Assembly (NCBI GenBank): GCA_026645945.1
Contig: JAPKMO010000044.1
Span: forward strand, 1-32,430
Direction: 5' to 3'
Length of the DNA: 32,430 bases
Source of the DNA: Anaerolineae bacterium
GTDB taxonomy: Bacteria; Chloroflexota; Anaerolineae; Aggregatilineales; Phototrophicaceae
Below are positions 1 through 7,060 of the stretch, one piece after another. Both the position numbers and the translations under genes were made by a program. The notes below the pieces were generated by a model. It had not been told where the DNA came from and searched no databases. It was given only the letters and a program-made list of their open reading frames with translations. Numbering within the stretch: the first letter of the stretch is position 1; each line of letters begins with the position of its first letter.

Positions 1-40
1 CAGCTACCTGCCGTAGCCAGAGTTTTTGAACGTTTGATCG

Positions 41-65
41 TGGGGAGGGTTTAAGACCCTCCCCA
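41..65. repeat. Perfect 10-bp hairpin, copy 1 of a dispersed repeat
   Basis: The arms TGGGGAGGGT (41-50) and ACCCTCCCCA (56-65) pair perfectly around the loop TTAAG. No T-run follows on either strand, so it is not a classic intrinsic terminator. A second, slightly diverged copy with the same loop design (TTCAG) lies at 21230-21250, after the GH13 gene. That points to a small dispersed intergenic repeat rather than a gene-specific signal. A role in mRNA 3'-end protection is possible but not shown. Confidence 0.6.
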
Positions 66-105
66 TCGAATATAGCAGCACGATTTTTGACGAAAGCGCA
101 TTGTG

Positions 106-1629
106 ATGACCGAAATGCCCGCCCCCATCATCCAGCTTGAAAATATTACCAAACGTTTTCCCGGCGTGGTGGCGCTGGAAAACGTCAGCCTGGACATTTA
201 CCCCGGCGAAATTCATGCCATCATCGGCGAAAACGGCGCGGGCAAAAGCACGCTGATGAACATCCTGGCCGGCGACTTGCAGCCGGATGGCGGCCAGATT
301 CGTTTTAAAGGCAAAACGCAGGTCATCCCCAATCCATACGTGTCGCAGCAGTTGGGTATCAGCGTGGTTTATCAGGAACTGGCGCTGTGTCCGAACCTGT
401 CGGTGGCGGAGAATATCTCGCTCAGCCTGGCCGGCGGGCGTTTTATTTTGCAGCCGCTCAACCGGCGCGCCATGCTGGAAAACGCGTGCCAGGGGTTGGA
501 GCGCCTGGGCATGACCGAAATTAACCTCAACCAGCCGGCGGGCCAGCTTTCGGTCGCCAAACAGCAGTTGGTGGAAATCGCCAAAGCCATTTCCGTCCGC
601 CTGGAAGTGCTGATTCTGGACGAGCCGAACTCCGCCCTCACCGACGACGAAACGCAGCATCTTTTTGAGGTGCTGCGGCAGCTTCGGGCGCAGGGCGTGG
701 CGATCATCTACATCTCGCACCGGCTGGAAGAAGTTTTGCAGCTTGCTGACCGTATCACTGTGCTGCGCGACGGCCTTTATATAGATACGCTGAACGCCGC
801 CGAAGCGACGGTAGACGCGCTCATCAGCAAGATGGTCGGGCGGGAGATTGACCGCCTGTACGAACGCAAGGCCGATCATGCGGTACAGGATGAGGCGGTA
901 CTGGAGATTCGCGGCCTGACCAGCGGCAGCGCCCTGCGCGATGTGTCGCTGGAAGTGCGGCGCGGCGAAATCGTCGGCATTGCCGGGCTGCCCGGCGCGG
1001 GCAAGGATGAACTGGTAGAGTGCGCCTTTGGTTTGCGCGGGTACGAAAGCGGCGAAATCCGCGTGCGCGGCGACAGCGCGCGCCTTGCTTCCCCGGCGGC
1101 GGCCATCGAGCGCGGCATGGCGTTCATCCCGGCGGACCGGCGCGGAGCGGGTGCGCTGCTGCAAATGAATGTGCAAAACAACATCGCCGCCGCCAGCCTG
1201 AAGGCACTCAACCGCCTGGGTTTTCTGCAATCCGGGATGATGGCCGACATGGGCCGCCGCTACGTGCGGGAGCTGGATATTCGCGTAGCTGGCCTGGGGC
1301 AGCAGATGGCGACCCTCAGCGGCGGCAACCAGCAAAAAGTTATCCTGGCGAAAGGACTGGCGACCAACCCGACCGTCCTCATCCTGCACGAGCCGACGCG
1401 CGGCATTGACGTGGGCGCGAAGGCCGAAATTTACAGCATTTTGCAGGGGTTAGCGCGGGAAGGTGTGGGTATATTAATCGCCTCGTCCGAACTGCCGGAA
1501 CTCATCGGCCAGTGTGATCGTATCCTGGTCATGCACGAGGGGCGCATCACCGGGCATTTCCGGCGCGACGAAGCGGCGGAAGAACCGATTCTGGCCTGCG
1601 CGATGGGCCAGGCCGAACATCTGGTATAA
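106..1629 (+). CDS. Sugar ABC transporter ATP-binding protein (RbsA/MglA family, two NBDs)
   Basis: This is a cytoplasmic energiser of a ribose/galactose-type ABC importer, about 507 residues, the usual length for the tandem-NBD CUT2 family. NBD1 has Walker A GENGAGKST (41-49), signature LSVAKQQ (149-155) and Walker B LILDEP (169-174). NBD2 has the degenerate P-loop GLPGAGKDE (about 294-302), a clean LSGGNQQ (about 404-410) and the ending LILHEPTRGIDVGAK. The Walker B aspartate of NBD2 is replaced by histidine (His428). NBD1 reads DEPNSAL where the family usually has DEPTSAL. No permease or binding protein lies downstream. A hairpin just upstream suggests the gene starts its own unit, so partners must be upstream of the window or elsewhere. 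GTG at 103, ATG at 106 and ATG at 115 are all possible starts; 106 was chosen, without a strong ribosome binding site. The downstream rbsK/rbsD genes support ribose as substrate, by inference. Confidence 0.9.
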   Translation: MTEMPAPIIQLENITKRFPGVVALENVSLDIYPGEIHAIIGENGAGKSTLMNILAGDLQPDGGQIRFKGKTQVIPNPYVSQQLGISVVYQELALCPNLSVAENISLSLAGGRFILQPLNRRAMLENACQGLERLGMTEINLNQPAGQLSVAKQQLVEIAKAISVRLEVLILDEPNSALTDDETQHLFEVLRQLRAQGVAIIYISHRLEEVLQLADRITVLRDGLYIDTLNAAEATVDALISKMVGREIDRLYERKADHAVQDEAVLEIRGLTSGSALRDVSLEVRRGEIVGIAGLPGAGKDELVECAFGLRGYESGEIRVRGDSARLASPAAAIERGMAFIPADRRGAGALLQMNVQNNIAAASLKALNRLGFLQSGMMADMGRRYVRELDIRVAGLGQQMATLSGGNQQKVILAKGLATNPTVLILHEPTRGIDVGAKAEIYSILQGLAREGVGILIASSELPELIGQCDRILVMHEGRITGHFRRDEAAEEPILACAMGQAEHLV

Positions 1630-1652
1630 CCCAAACACGAGTAGCAAAGACC

Positions 1653-1686
1653 TAACGCAAAGGCGCGAAGGGGCAAAGACGCGGAG
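1653..1686. repeat. Purine-rich intergenic repeat (CGCAAAGGCGCGAAGG type)
   Basis: The stretch consists of imperfect short units built from GCAAAGGCG, GCGAAGGGG and CAAAGACGCG. Read in one frame it encodes the peptide pattern TQRREGAKT. I recognise that pattern as a translated dispersed repeat common in Chloroflexi, cyanobacteria and Bacteroidetes genomes. It lies directly after the ABC ATPase gene and has no coding potential of its own. Confidence 0.4.
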
Positions 1687-1772
1687 CAGGCGGTTGTGCC
1701 GTAGCTTAAAATCGTTCCCAGAGACGATACTCCCCCGATTAGTAAGTGCTTATCCGATGTGAGGCTTACAGG

Positions 1773-2001
1773 ATGCAAGAACTGGAACGGGTTGCGCTAA
1801 CTAAAGATTTGCCGGAACACGGCTTAAAAGCCGGTGATATTGGTACGATCGTGCATATTTACAACCATCATATAAGGTTATGAGGTCGAATTTGTGACCC
1901 TGGGCGGCGAACTGGTAGCCCTGGTATCGGTCTATCCGTCACAGATTCGCTCACTTGAACAGGATGAGATTGCCAGCGCCCGCCGTATGAAATCGGCATA
2001 G
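1773..2001 (+). pseudogene. DUF4926-like small protein, frameshifted
   Basis: The first half (1773-1883) reads MQELERVALTKDLPEHGLKA, then GDIGTIVHIY, and stops at TGA 1881. The next frame (+1), entered around 1875-1879, continues naturally with YEVEFVTLGGELVALVSVYP and ends in a TAG at 1999-2001. Joined, the two halves give one protein of about 75 residues. It matches the DUF4926 pattern as I know it (D-x-P-x-H-G-L-x-x-G-D-x-G-T-V near the N-terminus, then Y-E-V-E-F). The break is a single extra base (or two lost) in the run CATATAAGG. It is either a real pseudogene or an assembly indel. The family's function is unknown; members often sit in accessory or toxin-like neighbourhoods. The upstream ribosome binding site is weak (ACAGG). 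Confidence 0.7.
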
Positions 2002-2080
2002 ATCGGGCGCTGAGTCACAATCGCGTTAGATGATGAAAAACATTGAGAGCTAATCGCTCACCGTCAGAAGGGACACTGTA

Positions 2081-3013
2081 ATGACCAGACCGATTATCAC
2101 CGTCGTAGGCAGCTTCGCAGTCGGTATGACGCTCCGCACCGTGCGGATGCCCGTTTTTGGCGAAACGCTCATCGGTTCAGATTTCGACATGGGGCCGGGC
2201 GGCAAAGGATCGAATCAGGCCGTCGCTGCCGCCCGCCTGGGCGCAGAGTCGTACTTCGTCGGCATCATCGGCGAGGATAAACTGGGCGAAATCGCCACCG
2301 ACCTGTACCGTGCCGAAGGGGTAGATACCCGCTACTTGAAAAAAACGCCGGAGATGGCAACCGGCGTCGGGTTCATCATCCTCAACCCGGCCGGGCAGAA
2401 CGGCATCATCCTGGATATGTCCGCCAACAAGCTGATGGACGCGGCCTTTGTGGACACCGCCGAAGCGCAGATCGCCCGCAGCGCGATTGTGATGTCCGTG
2501 CTGGAAATTCCGGTCGCGGCGGCAGCCCGCGCGATGGCAGTGGGGCGGCGTCATGGCGTGCCGACTCTGCTCAACCCCGCCCCGGCGGCGCCGCTGGACG
2601 ACAGCGTGCTGCAAAATATTGACTACCTGACTCCCAACGAAACCGAACTCCGCATCCTGCAAGGGCTTGCGCCCGACGACCCCACGCCCACGCCGGAACT
2701 GGCGAAACGCCTCCAGGCACGCGGCGTCAAAACGCTGATTGTGACGATGGGCGAACAGGGCGCGCTGGTGATGGACGGCGGGGATGAATTTTACGTGCCG
2801 GGTATTTCGGTGGATGTGGTAGATACCACCGGCGCGGGCGATGCCTTCAACGCCGGGCTGGCGATTGCTCTGGCGGAAGGCAAAACGCTGCGAGAAGCAG
2901 TACAATATGCGGCCTGTACCGGCGCGCTGGCCTGCACCAAACTGGGGGTGATCCCCGCGTTGGCGACCCGCGCGGCAGCAGATGAGCTGTATAACAAATA
3001 TTTTGCGTCGTAG
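2081..3013 (+). CDS. rbsK: Ribokinase (PfkB family)
   Basis: The product phosphorylates D-ribose to ribose-5-phosphate with ATP in the cytoplasm. At 310 residues it has the family length. The substrate-binding PfkB signature GGKGSNQA lies at 40-47, and the C-terminal signature DTTGAGDAF at 248-256 contains the catalytic base Asp254 and the anion hole. NPAPA (165-169) and NETE (186-189) are further ribokinase-type motifs. The ATG at 2081 is preceded by AGAAGGGA at 2067-2074. The next gene is ribose pyranase, 53 bp downstream, which strongly supports ribose over other PfkB substrates. A hairpin between the two genes may adjust expression. One oddity is the N-terminal motif VVGSFAVGM, which lacks the usual SxNxD aspartate (family SINMD), so sugar specificity could differ from that of the E. 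coli enzyme. Confidence 0.9.
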   Translation: MTRPIITVVGSFAVGMTLRTVRMPVFGETLIGSDFDMGPGGKGSNQAVAAARLGAESYFVGIIGEDKLGEIATDLYRAEGVDTRYLKKTPEMATGVGFIILNPAGQNGIILDMSANKLMDAAFVDTAEAQIARSAIVMSVLEIPVAAAARAMAVGRRHGVPTLLNPAPAAPLDDSVLQNIDYLTPNETELRILQGLAPDDPTPTPELAKRLQARGVKTLIVTMGEQGALVMDGGDEFYVPGISVDVVDTTGAGDAFNAGLAIALAEGKTLREAVQYAACTGALACTKLGVIPALATRAAADELYNKYFAS

Positions 3014-3049
3014 GGTGGGCTGTTCTGCCCAGAACGCGCCGCGCCACCC
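3013..3049 (+). other. Intergenic hairpin between rbsK and rbsD
   Basis: GGGTGG (3013-3018) pairs with CCACCC (3044-3049). An inner stem GTTCT (3022-3026)/AGAAC (3031-3035) closes on the loop GCCC. There is no T-run after it and the rbsD ribosome binding site AGGAG (3053-3057) follows directly. It therefore looks like an mRNA structure that may tune rbsD translation or protect the rbsK message, not a terminator. Confidence 0.4.
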
Positions 3050-3066
3050 AAGAGGAGACTTTGTTT

Positions 3067-3525
3067 ATGAAACGCTCGAAAATCCTGAACGCCGAACTGA
3101 ACCACGCCATTGCCACGATGGGACATGGCGATCTGATGATCGTCTGCGACGCCGGTTTCCCCATCCCGGATACGGTCTGGCGTATTGACCTCGCCATTAA
3201 ACAAGACCTGCCCGACCTGGAAACCATCCTGTCGCTGATCGCCGAGGATTTCATCGCTGAGAAGGTGTCCTACGCCAACGAAATGGCCGCCAATAACCCG
3301 GCGCTGCTGGAAAAGGTGCGACGCTTGTTCCCCGATGCCGACTATGCGCCCATCCCCCATGCCGACATCCTGGGCGGCATCGCCCGCCAGGCCAAGGCAG
3401 TCGTCCGCACCGGTGCATTCGACCCGTGGGGCAACATTCTGCTGTATTCAGGCGTGGACGTGCCGAAGTGGTTCTCGAAACCGGGAGTGATTGTGCCGGA
3501 ATCCTACCGGAAATGGATGCGCTGA
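3067..3525 (+). CDS. rbsD: D-ribose pyranase (RbsD/FucU family)
   Basis: The enzyme interconverts the beta-pyranose and beta-furanose forms of D-ribose, supplying the form used by ribokinase. The protein is 152 residues, slightly longer than the roughly 139 of E. coli. The N-terminal motif KILNAELNHAIATMGHGD carries the conserved catalytic histidine (His20). It is followed by DAGFPIPD (28-35) with Asp28 and the strand WRIDLA, all hallmarks of the family. The start is ATG 3067 with AGGAG 9 bp upstream; a TTG two codons earlier was rejected. The C-terminus WGNILLYSGVDV resembles the family's usual NxxLxxGV ending, here diverged. The gene is in an operon with rbsK. The 80-bp gap to the next gene contains a weak GGGGC/GCCCC hairpin. 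Confidence 0.9.
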   Translation: MKRSKILNAELNHAIATMGHGDLMIVCDAGFPIPDTVWRIDLAIKQDLPDLETILSLIAEDFIAEKVSYANEMAANNPALLEKVRRLFPDADYAPIPHADILGGIARQAKAVVRTGAFDPWGNILLYSGVDVPKWFSKPGVIVPESYRKWMR

Positions 3526-3605
3526 CGCATCAAGGGAATTAAACAGCCTGGTTAGACAAGGGGCATAAGCTTCTTGTTCGCCCCTGTTACTGCTGCATAG
3601 AAAGG

Positions 3606-4808
3606 ATGCCGCTGTTGAGTGAAAAGGCGATTTCTCCCCGCCAGCGGGTGCTGACGGCGCTGGCTCATCAGGAGCCTGACCGCGTGCCGGTGGACTTTCT
3701 GGCGACGCCAGAAATCTGGGCCAGGCTGGCCGATTACTTTGACCTGGATGCCGTTACGCTGAGCAAACCGGACTTTTTCCAGCCGGAGCGGGAAATCATC
3801 CTCAACCGGCTGGAGGTGGACTGCCGGGTGCTGTCTTACGATATGTTCTGCCAGCCGCCGGTTTCCATCCTGCGTAAGGATAGTGTGGTGGACTGGTGGG
3901 GCGCGCTCAGCCGTTCCACGCCGGCCCGTATGTGGCGGCTGCGAATGCCTAACGATGAATGGTACGACATCTGGGGGCATCACATTCGCATCGCCCATAA
4001 CCCTACCGGCGCTTATGAGGAGTTCGCAAGCTGGCCGCTGGAAGGCGCGGAGTCGGTCGAAGACCTGCACGACCACCCCTGGCCGCAGCCGGACTGGTGG
4101 GATTTTTCGCCGCTGCCGGACGTGATTCGCCGGCTTGATGAAAGCGGCGGCTACCATATCCGCTTCCGCATCGGTTCGGTGTTCGAGCTGGCCTGGCAGC
4201 TTCGGGGAATGCAGCAGTTTTTGATGGACCTGGCGATAGACCCGGCCATCCCGCTGTACATCATGGATCGGCTGACCGAAGTGCATGTCGAAAATACGCG
4301 CCGTGTCCTAGAACTGGCCGGCGACCGGCTAGATATGGTTTACTTCTACGATGACGTGGCAACGCAAAAATCGCTGATGATCTCGCAGGGCATGTGGGAG
4401 GAGTACATTCGTCCCTACCACGCCCGGCTGATCGAAGCGGCGAAAGCCTTCGGCAAGCCGGTGATGTACCACTGCGACGGCGCGCTGTACCCGCTCATCC
4501 CGCAGCTTATCGAAATGGGCATAGACCTGCTCAACCCCATCCAGGCCGACGCGGTGGGCATGGAGCCGGAAAAACTCAAACGCGAATTTGGCAGCCGGCT
4601 GGCCTTTCACGGCGGCATTGACATCATCAAAACGCTGCCGCGCGGCACGACCCAGGACGTGGCCGACGAGGTGCGGGCGCGCGTGCGTGTATTGGGCGAA
4701 AACGGCGGTTACATCATGGCGAGTTCGCATCATATCCAGTCGGATACGCCGCTGGAAAATGTGTTGGAAATGTACCGGCTGGAACACCGCTACCGGCAGG
4801 CGGGTTAA
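3606..4808 (+). CDS. Uroporphyrinogen decarboxylase superfamily protein
   Basis: A 400-residue TIM-barrel protein of the URO-D superfamily. The N-terminal motif SPRQRVLTALAHQEPDRVPV is typical of the branch that groups with corrinoid methyltransferases (MtaA/CmuA) and many uncharacterised Anaerolineae proteins. The core motif YHCDGAL (His289-Cys290-Asp291) matches the metal/thiolate segment HxCG/HCDG of methyl-transferring members. FHGGIDI and ASSHHIQSDTP near the C-terminus match the family end. True HemE arginine motifs are absent, so haem synthesis is unlikely. There is no corrinoid protein in the window, so a methyltransferase role is only suggested. AAAGG precedes the ATG. It is followed by alcohol dehydrogenase and creatininase-family genes that may share a catabolic pathway. 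Confidence 0.75.
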   Translation: MPLLSEKAISPRQRVLTALAHQEPDRVPVDFLATPEIWARLADYFDLDAVTLSKPDFFQPEREIILNRLEVDCRVLSYDMFCQPPVSILRKDSVVDWWGALSRSTPARMWRLRMPNDEWYDIWGHHIRIAHNPTGAYEEFASWPLEGAESVEDLHDHPWPQPDWWDFSPLPDVIRRLDESGGYHIRFRIGSVFELAWQLRGMQQFLMDLAIDPAIPLYIMDRLTEVHVENTRRVLELAGDRLDMVYFYDDVATQKSLMISQGMWEEYIRPYHARLIEAAKAFGKPVMYHCDGALYPLIPQLIEMGIDLLNPIQADAVGMEPEKLKREFGSRLAFHGGIDIIKTLPRGTTQDVADEVRARVRVLGENGGYIMASSHHIQSDTPLENVLEMYRLEHRYRQAG

Positions 4809-4860
4809 CCGGCGATTTTTGCCGCCAGAACCCCACACAACAAAATTGAGATACAATAGA

Positions 4861-4892
4861 GGGGCGCGCGAACGGCGCGCTCCTTCAATTTC
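4861..4892 (+). terminator. Likely intrinsic terminator after the URO-D family gene
   Basis: GGGGCGCGC (4861-4869) pairs with GCGCGCTCC (4875-4883), with one G-T wobble, around the 5-nt loop GAACG. It is followed by the moderately T-rich TTCAATTTC. The T-tract is imperfect, so this could instead be another dispersed palindromic repeat. Confidence 0.45.
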
Positions 4893-4968
4893 ATCTCAAG
4901 AGTCGTGATGGGCTAAGGGCTGCCCCCTGGCCCGCTAAAATAGTTTTGGCGCAAAAGGAAGCGATTTT

Positions 4969-6045
4969 ATGGAATACCCGGCTGTCGTTCTGGAAGCGTT
5001 AGGCCAACTGCCGCGCCTGGAAACCGTCACCGTTTATGATCCCGGCCCGGATGAAGTGGCCGTTCGTATGGCCGCCAGCGGTATCTGCCATACGGACATC
5101 GGTTATATGCAGTATGCCCGCGCCTGCCCGGTGCTGCTGGGTCACGAAGGCGCGGGGGTGGTCGAGCAGGTGGGCGCGAACGTGACTCACGTCCAGCCCG
5201 GCGATCATGTGGTCATCAACTGGCAGGTTAAATGCAACCGCTGCCGCTGGTGTCTGTCCGGGCGGCAGGATTTGTGCGAAAACGTCCAGGGGACAGCCGC
5301 CCCGCGTTTCTTCTGGCGGGACGAGCCGCTGAATATCATGCTCAATGCCGGGACGTTCTGCCCGGTCGCCGTCGTGCCGGCGATGGGCGCGATTCCGATT
5401 CGGCGGGATATGCCGCTGGAAAAAGCCGCCCTGCTGGGCTGCGCGGTGGCGACCGGGGTCGGTGCGGTGCTGCACACGGCGCGCGTTCAGCCCGGCGAAA
5501 GCGTGGCCGTCATCGGCGTGGGCGGCGTGGGGCTGAACATCATCCAGGGCGCGCGGCTGGCGAACGCCGGCTTTATCATCGCCATAGACCTCAACGACGA
5601 AAACCTGGGGCGCGCGGCCAGCGTCTTCGGCGCGACGCACACCCTCAACAGCCGTGAAACCGACCCGGCTGCCGCCGTCCGGGAGATCACCGGCGGGCGC
5701 GGCGTGGAGCATGTGTTTGAAGTTGTCGGCCTGCCGGTGCTGATGCAGCAGGGCATCAACATGCTGGCGCGCGGCGGCACGCTGACGCTGGTGGGCGCGG
5801 CGGAGCGCGAGGCACAATTTTCCTTCCACCCACGCCGGTTTATGAGTATGCAGCAGAATATCAAAGGCTGTATTTACGGCAATATCCGCCCGGCGGTTGA
5901 TCTGCCGATGTTCGCCGACTGGTACATGGATGGCCGCCTGCGCCTGGATGACCTGCACACGGCAACCATCAACCTGGAGGACGTGCCGGAGGTGTTCGCC
6001 GGCGGCTCGGGCGGCATTCGCACGATTATCCGGTTTAACGGCTGA
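4969..6045 (+). CDS. Zinc-dependent alcohol dehydrogenase (MDR superfamily)
   Basis: A 358-residue NAD(P)-dependent medium-chain dehydrogenase that oxidises an alcohol to an aldehyde or ketone. The catalytic zinc site is formed by Cys40 (SGICHTD), His59-Glu60 (GHEGAG) and probably Cys158 (LLGCAVATG). The structural zinc lobe has Cys89, Cys92, Cys95 and Cys103, an intact four-cysteine set. The Rossmann motif GVGGVG is at 183-188, and Asp about 20 residues later (AIDLND) favours NAD. The pattern is closest to class III-like and related long-lobe ADHs. The substrate cannot be told from sequence. The ATG at 4969 is preceded by AAGGAAG. The creatininase-family gene follows 28 bp downstream and is almost certainly co-transcribed. 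Confidence 0.9.
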   Translation: MEYPAVVLEALGQLPRLETVTVYDPGPDEVAVRMAASGICHTDIGYMQYARACPVLLGHEGAGVVEQVGANVTHVQPGDHVVINWQVKCNRCRWCLSGRQDLCENVQGTAAPRFFWRDEPLNIMLNAGTFCPVAVVPAMGAIPIRRDMPLEKAALLGCAVATGVGAVLHTARVQPGESVAVIGVGGVGLNIIQGARLANAGFIIAIDLNDENLGRAASVFGATHTLNSRETDPAAAVREITGGRGVEHVFEVVGLPVLMQQGINMLARGGTLTLVGAAEREAQFSFHPRRFMSMQQNIKGCIYGNIRPAVDLPMFADWYMDGRLRLDDLHTATINLEDVPEVFAGGSGGIRTIIRFNG

Positions 6046-6073
6046 CCCGGTACGTTTGTTTGGAGGATAAACG

Positions 6074-6946
6074 ATGGCGTTATACCGGCTGGAAGCATTA
6101 TTCCCGCTTGAACTTCAGTCCCGCCTGGAGGAATGCCCCATCCTGGTACTGCCGTTCGGCACGATTGAATGGCACAGCCACCACCTGCCGCTGGGGCTGG
6201 ACGGCATCGTGGCCGAGGGATTGGGCGAGCGCATCGCGGACCTGTCCAGCGCGGTGCTGGCCCCGGCGTCCTACTGGGCGGTGGGCGGCGTGCCATACCC
6301 CTACACGCTCAACCTGCCCGCCCAGGTGATCGAGCCGCTGCTGGTGGCGATTTTCGAGCAGTTCGCGGCGATGGGTTTTCGCGTTATCGTCGGTTTTACC
6401 GGCCACTTTGGGTTGGAGCAAACGCTGACGCTCAAACGCGCGGCGCTGGCGGTGATGGGACGATCGCCCGTCACCATCCTGCCGCTGGCCGAATATGACC
6501 TGACCACCGATGCCGGCTATACCGGCGACCACGCCGCCGTTGGTGAAACGTCGCTGCTGTGGGCATTACGCCCCGATCTGGTGCGTCTGGAGGCCGTCCC
6601 CCCCGATCAACCGCTGGACGGCGTTCTGGGGGCGGACCCGCGCGGTAAAGCCGGCCCGGAACAGGGGCGCGTGTGGTTTGAGGCCATCGCGTCCCGCGCC
6701 GCCGAGGTAGCCGGGCGGCTGCTGGCGGCCACCACGCCGGTCGAACGGGCGGCTTTCATCGAGGCGCTGGGGGCGGGTGTGCGCGTGCTGGAAAAAACGT
6801 TGGCGCAGCGCCAGCTTTTGCCGAAAGCGGCTGTGCCTTCCATCACCACCCCGGCCTACCTGGCCTACTGCCAGGCCATTTACCGGGGCGACTACCGCGC
6901 TGCCCGAACACATGCCGAGAAAAAACTGGCCGACCTGAGCGCCTGA
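6074..6946 (+). CDS. Creatininase family amidohydrolase-like protein
   Basis: A 290-residue protein of the creatininase fold (creatinine amidohydrolase, MftE, ArfB-like formamide hydrolases). The metal site is readable as Glu32-x-His34 in GTIEWHSHHLPLGLD with Asp43, then His111 in GFTGHFG and Glu158 in VGETS. In most relatives the second motif is N-G-H-G-G-N; here it is T-G-H-F-G, a noticeable change near the active site. The third motif (DHAAVGETS) replaces the family HAGExETS. The metal ligands all survive, so it is likely an active metal-dependent hydrolase, but the substrate is unknown. GGAGG at 6061-6065 sets the start at ATG 6074. It is co-oriented with the ADH, suggesting a shared catabolic route for a small amide or cyclic compound (inference). 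Confidence 0.8.
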   Translation: MALYRLEALFPLELQSRLEECPILVLPFGTIEWHSHHLPLGLDGIVAEGLGERIADLSSAVLAPASYWAVGGVPYPYTLNLPAQVIEPLLVAIFEQFAAMGFRVIVGFTGHFGLEQTLTLKRAALAVMGRSPVTILPLAEYDLTTDAGYTGDHAAVGETSLLWALRPDLVRLEAVPPDQPLDGVLGADPRGKAGPEQGRVWFEAIASRAAEVAGRLLAATTPVERAAFIEALGAGVRVLEKTLAQRQLLPKAAVPSITTPAYLAYCQAIYRGDYRAARTHAEKKLADLSA

Positions 6947-6988
6947 TGCCAGTCAAAACCGCAGCTTTAGAGAAGGCTTAGAGTACTC

Positions 6989-7013
6989 GTCAATAGCTGG
7001 TCAAAATATTGAC
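6989..7013 (+). promoter_or_regulatory. Operator-like inverted repeat overlapping the -35 box
   Basis: GTCAATA (6989-6995) and TATTGAC (7007-7013) form a perfect 7-bp inverted repeat with an 11-bp spacer. GTCAA also recurs in direct orientation at 7000, exactly 11 bp from the first copy. The right arm covers the -35 hexamer of the adjacent promoter, the geometry of a repressor site. From memory, B12-dependent MerR-type light regulators (CarH/LitR) bind 11-bp-spaced repeats over the -35 of carotenoid and photolyase genes. The gene content here fits, but no regulator gene is in the window. Confidence 0.5.
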
Positions 7014-7038
7014 GAACTATCTTCAATCTGCCTATAAT
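7009..7038 (+). promoter_or_regulatory. Strong sigma70-type promoter for the carotenoid/photolyase operon
   Basis: TTGACG (7009-7014) and a perfect TATAAT (7033-7038) are separated by 18 bp. Transcription would begin near 7045, about 16 bases before the ATG at 7061. It is the best promoter match in the window. Confidence 0.75.
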
Positions 7039-7060
7039 GAAGCTGTAACAACGAGGTTTT

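Noticed and set aside
4-1389. Long minus-strand open frame of about 461 codons opposite the ABC ATPase
   Set aside because: It is antisense to a gene with clear motifs, has His/Gln/Arg-rich low-quality composition and no recognisable domain; a GC-rich shadow frame.
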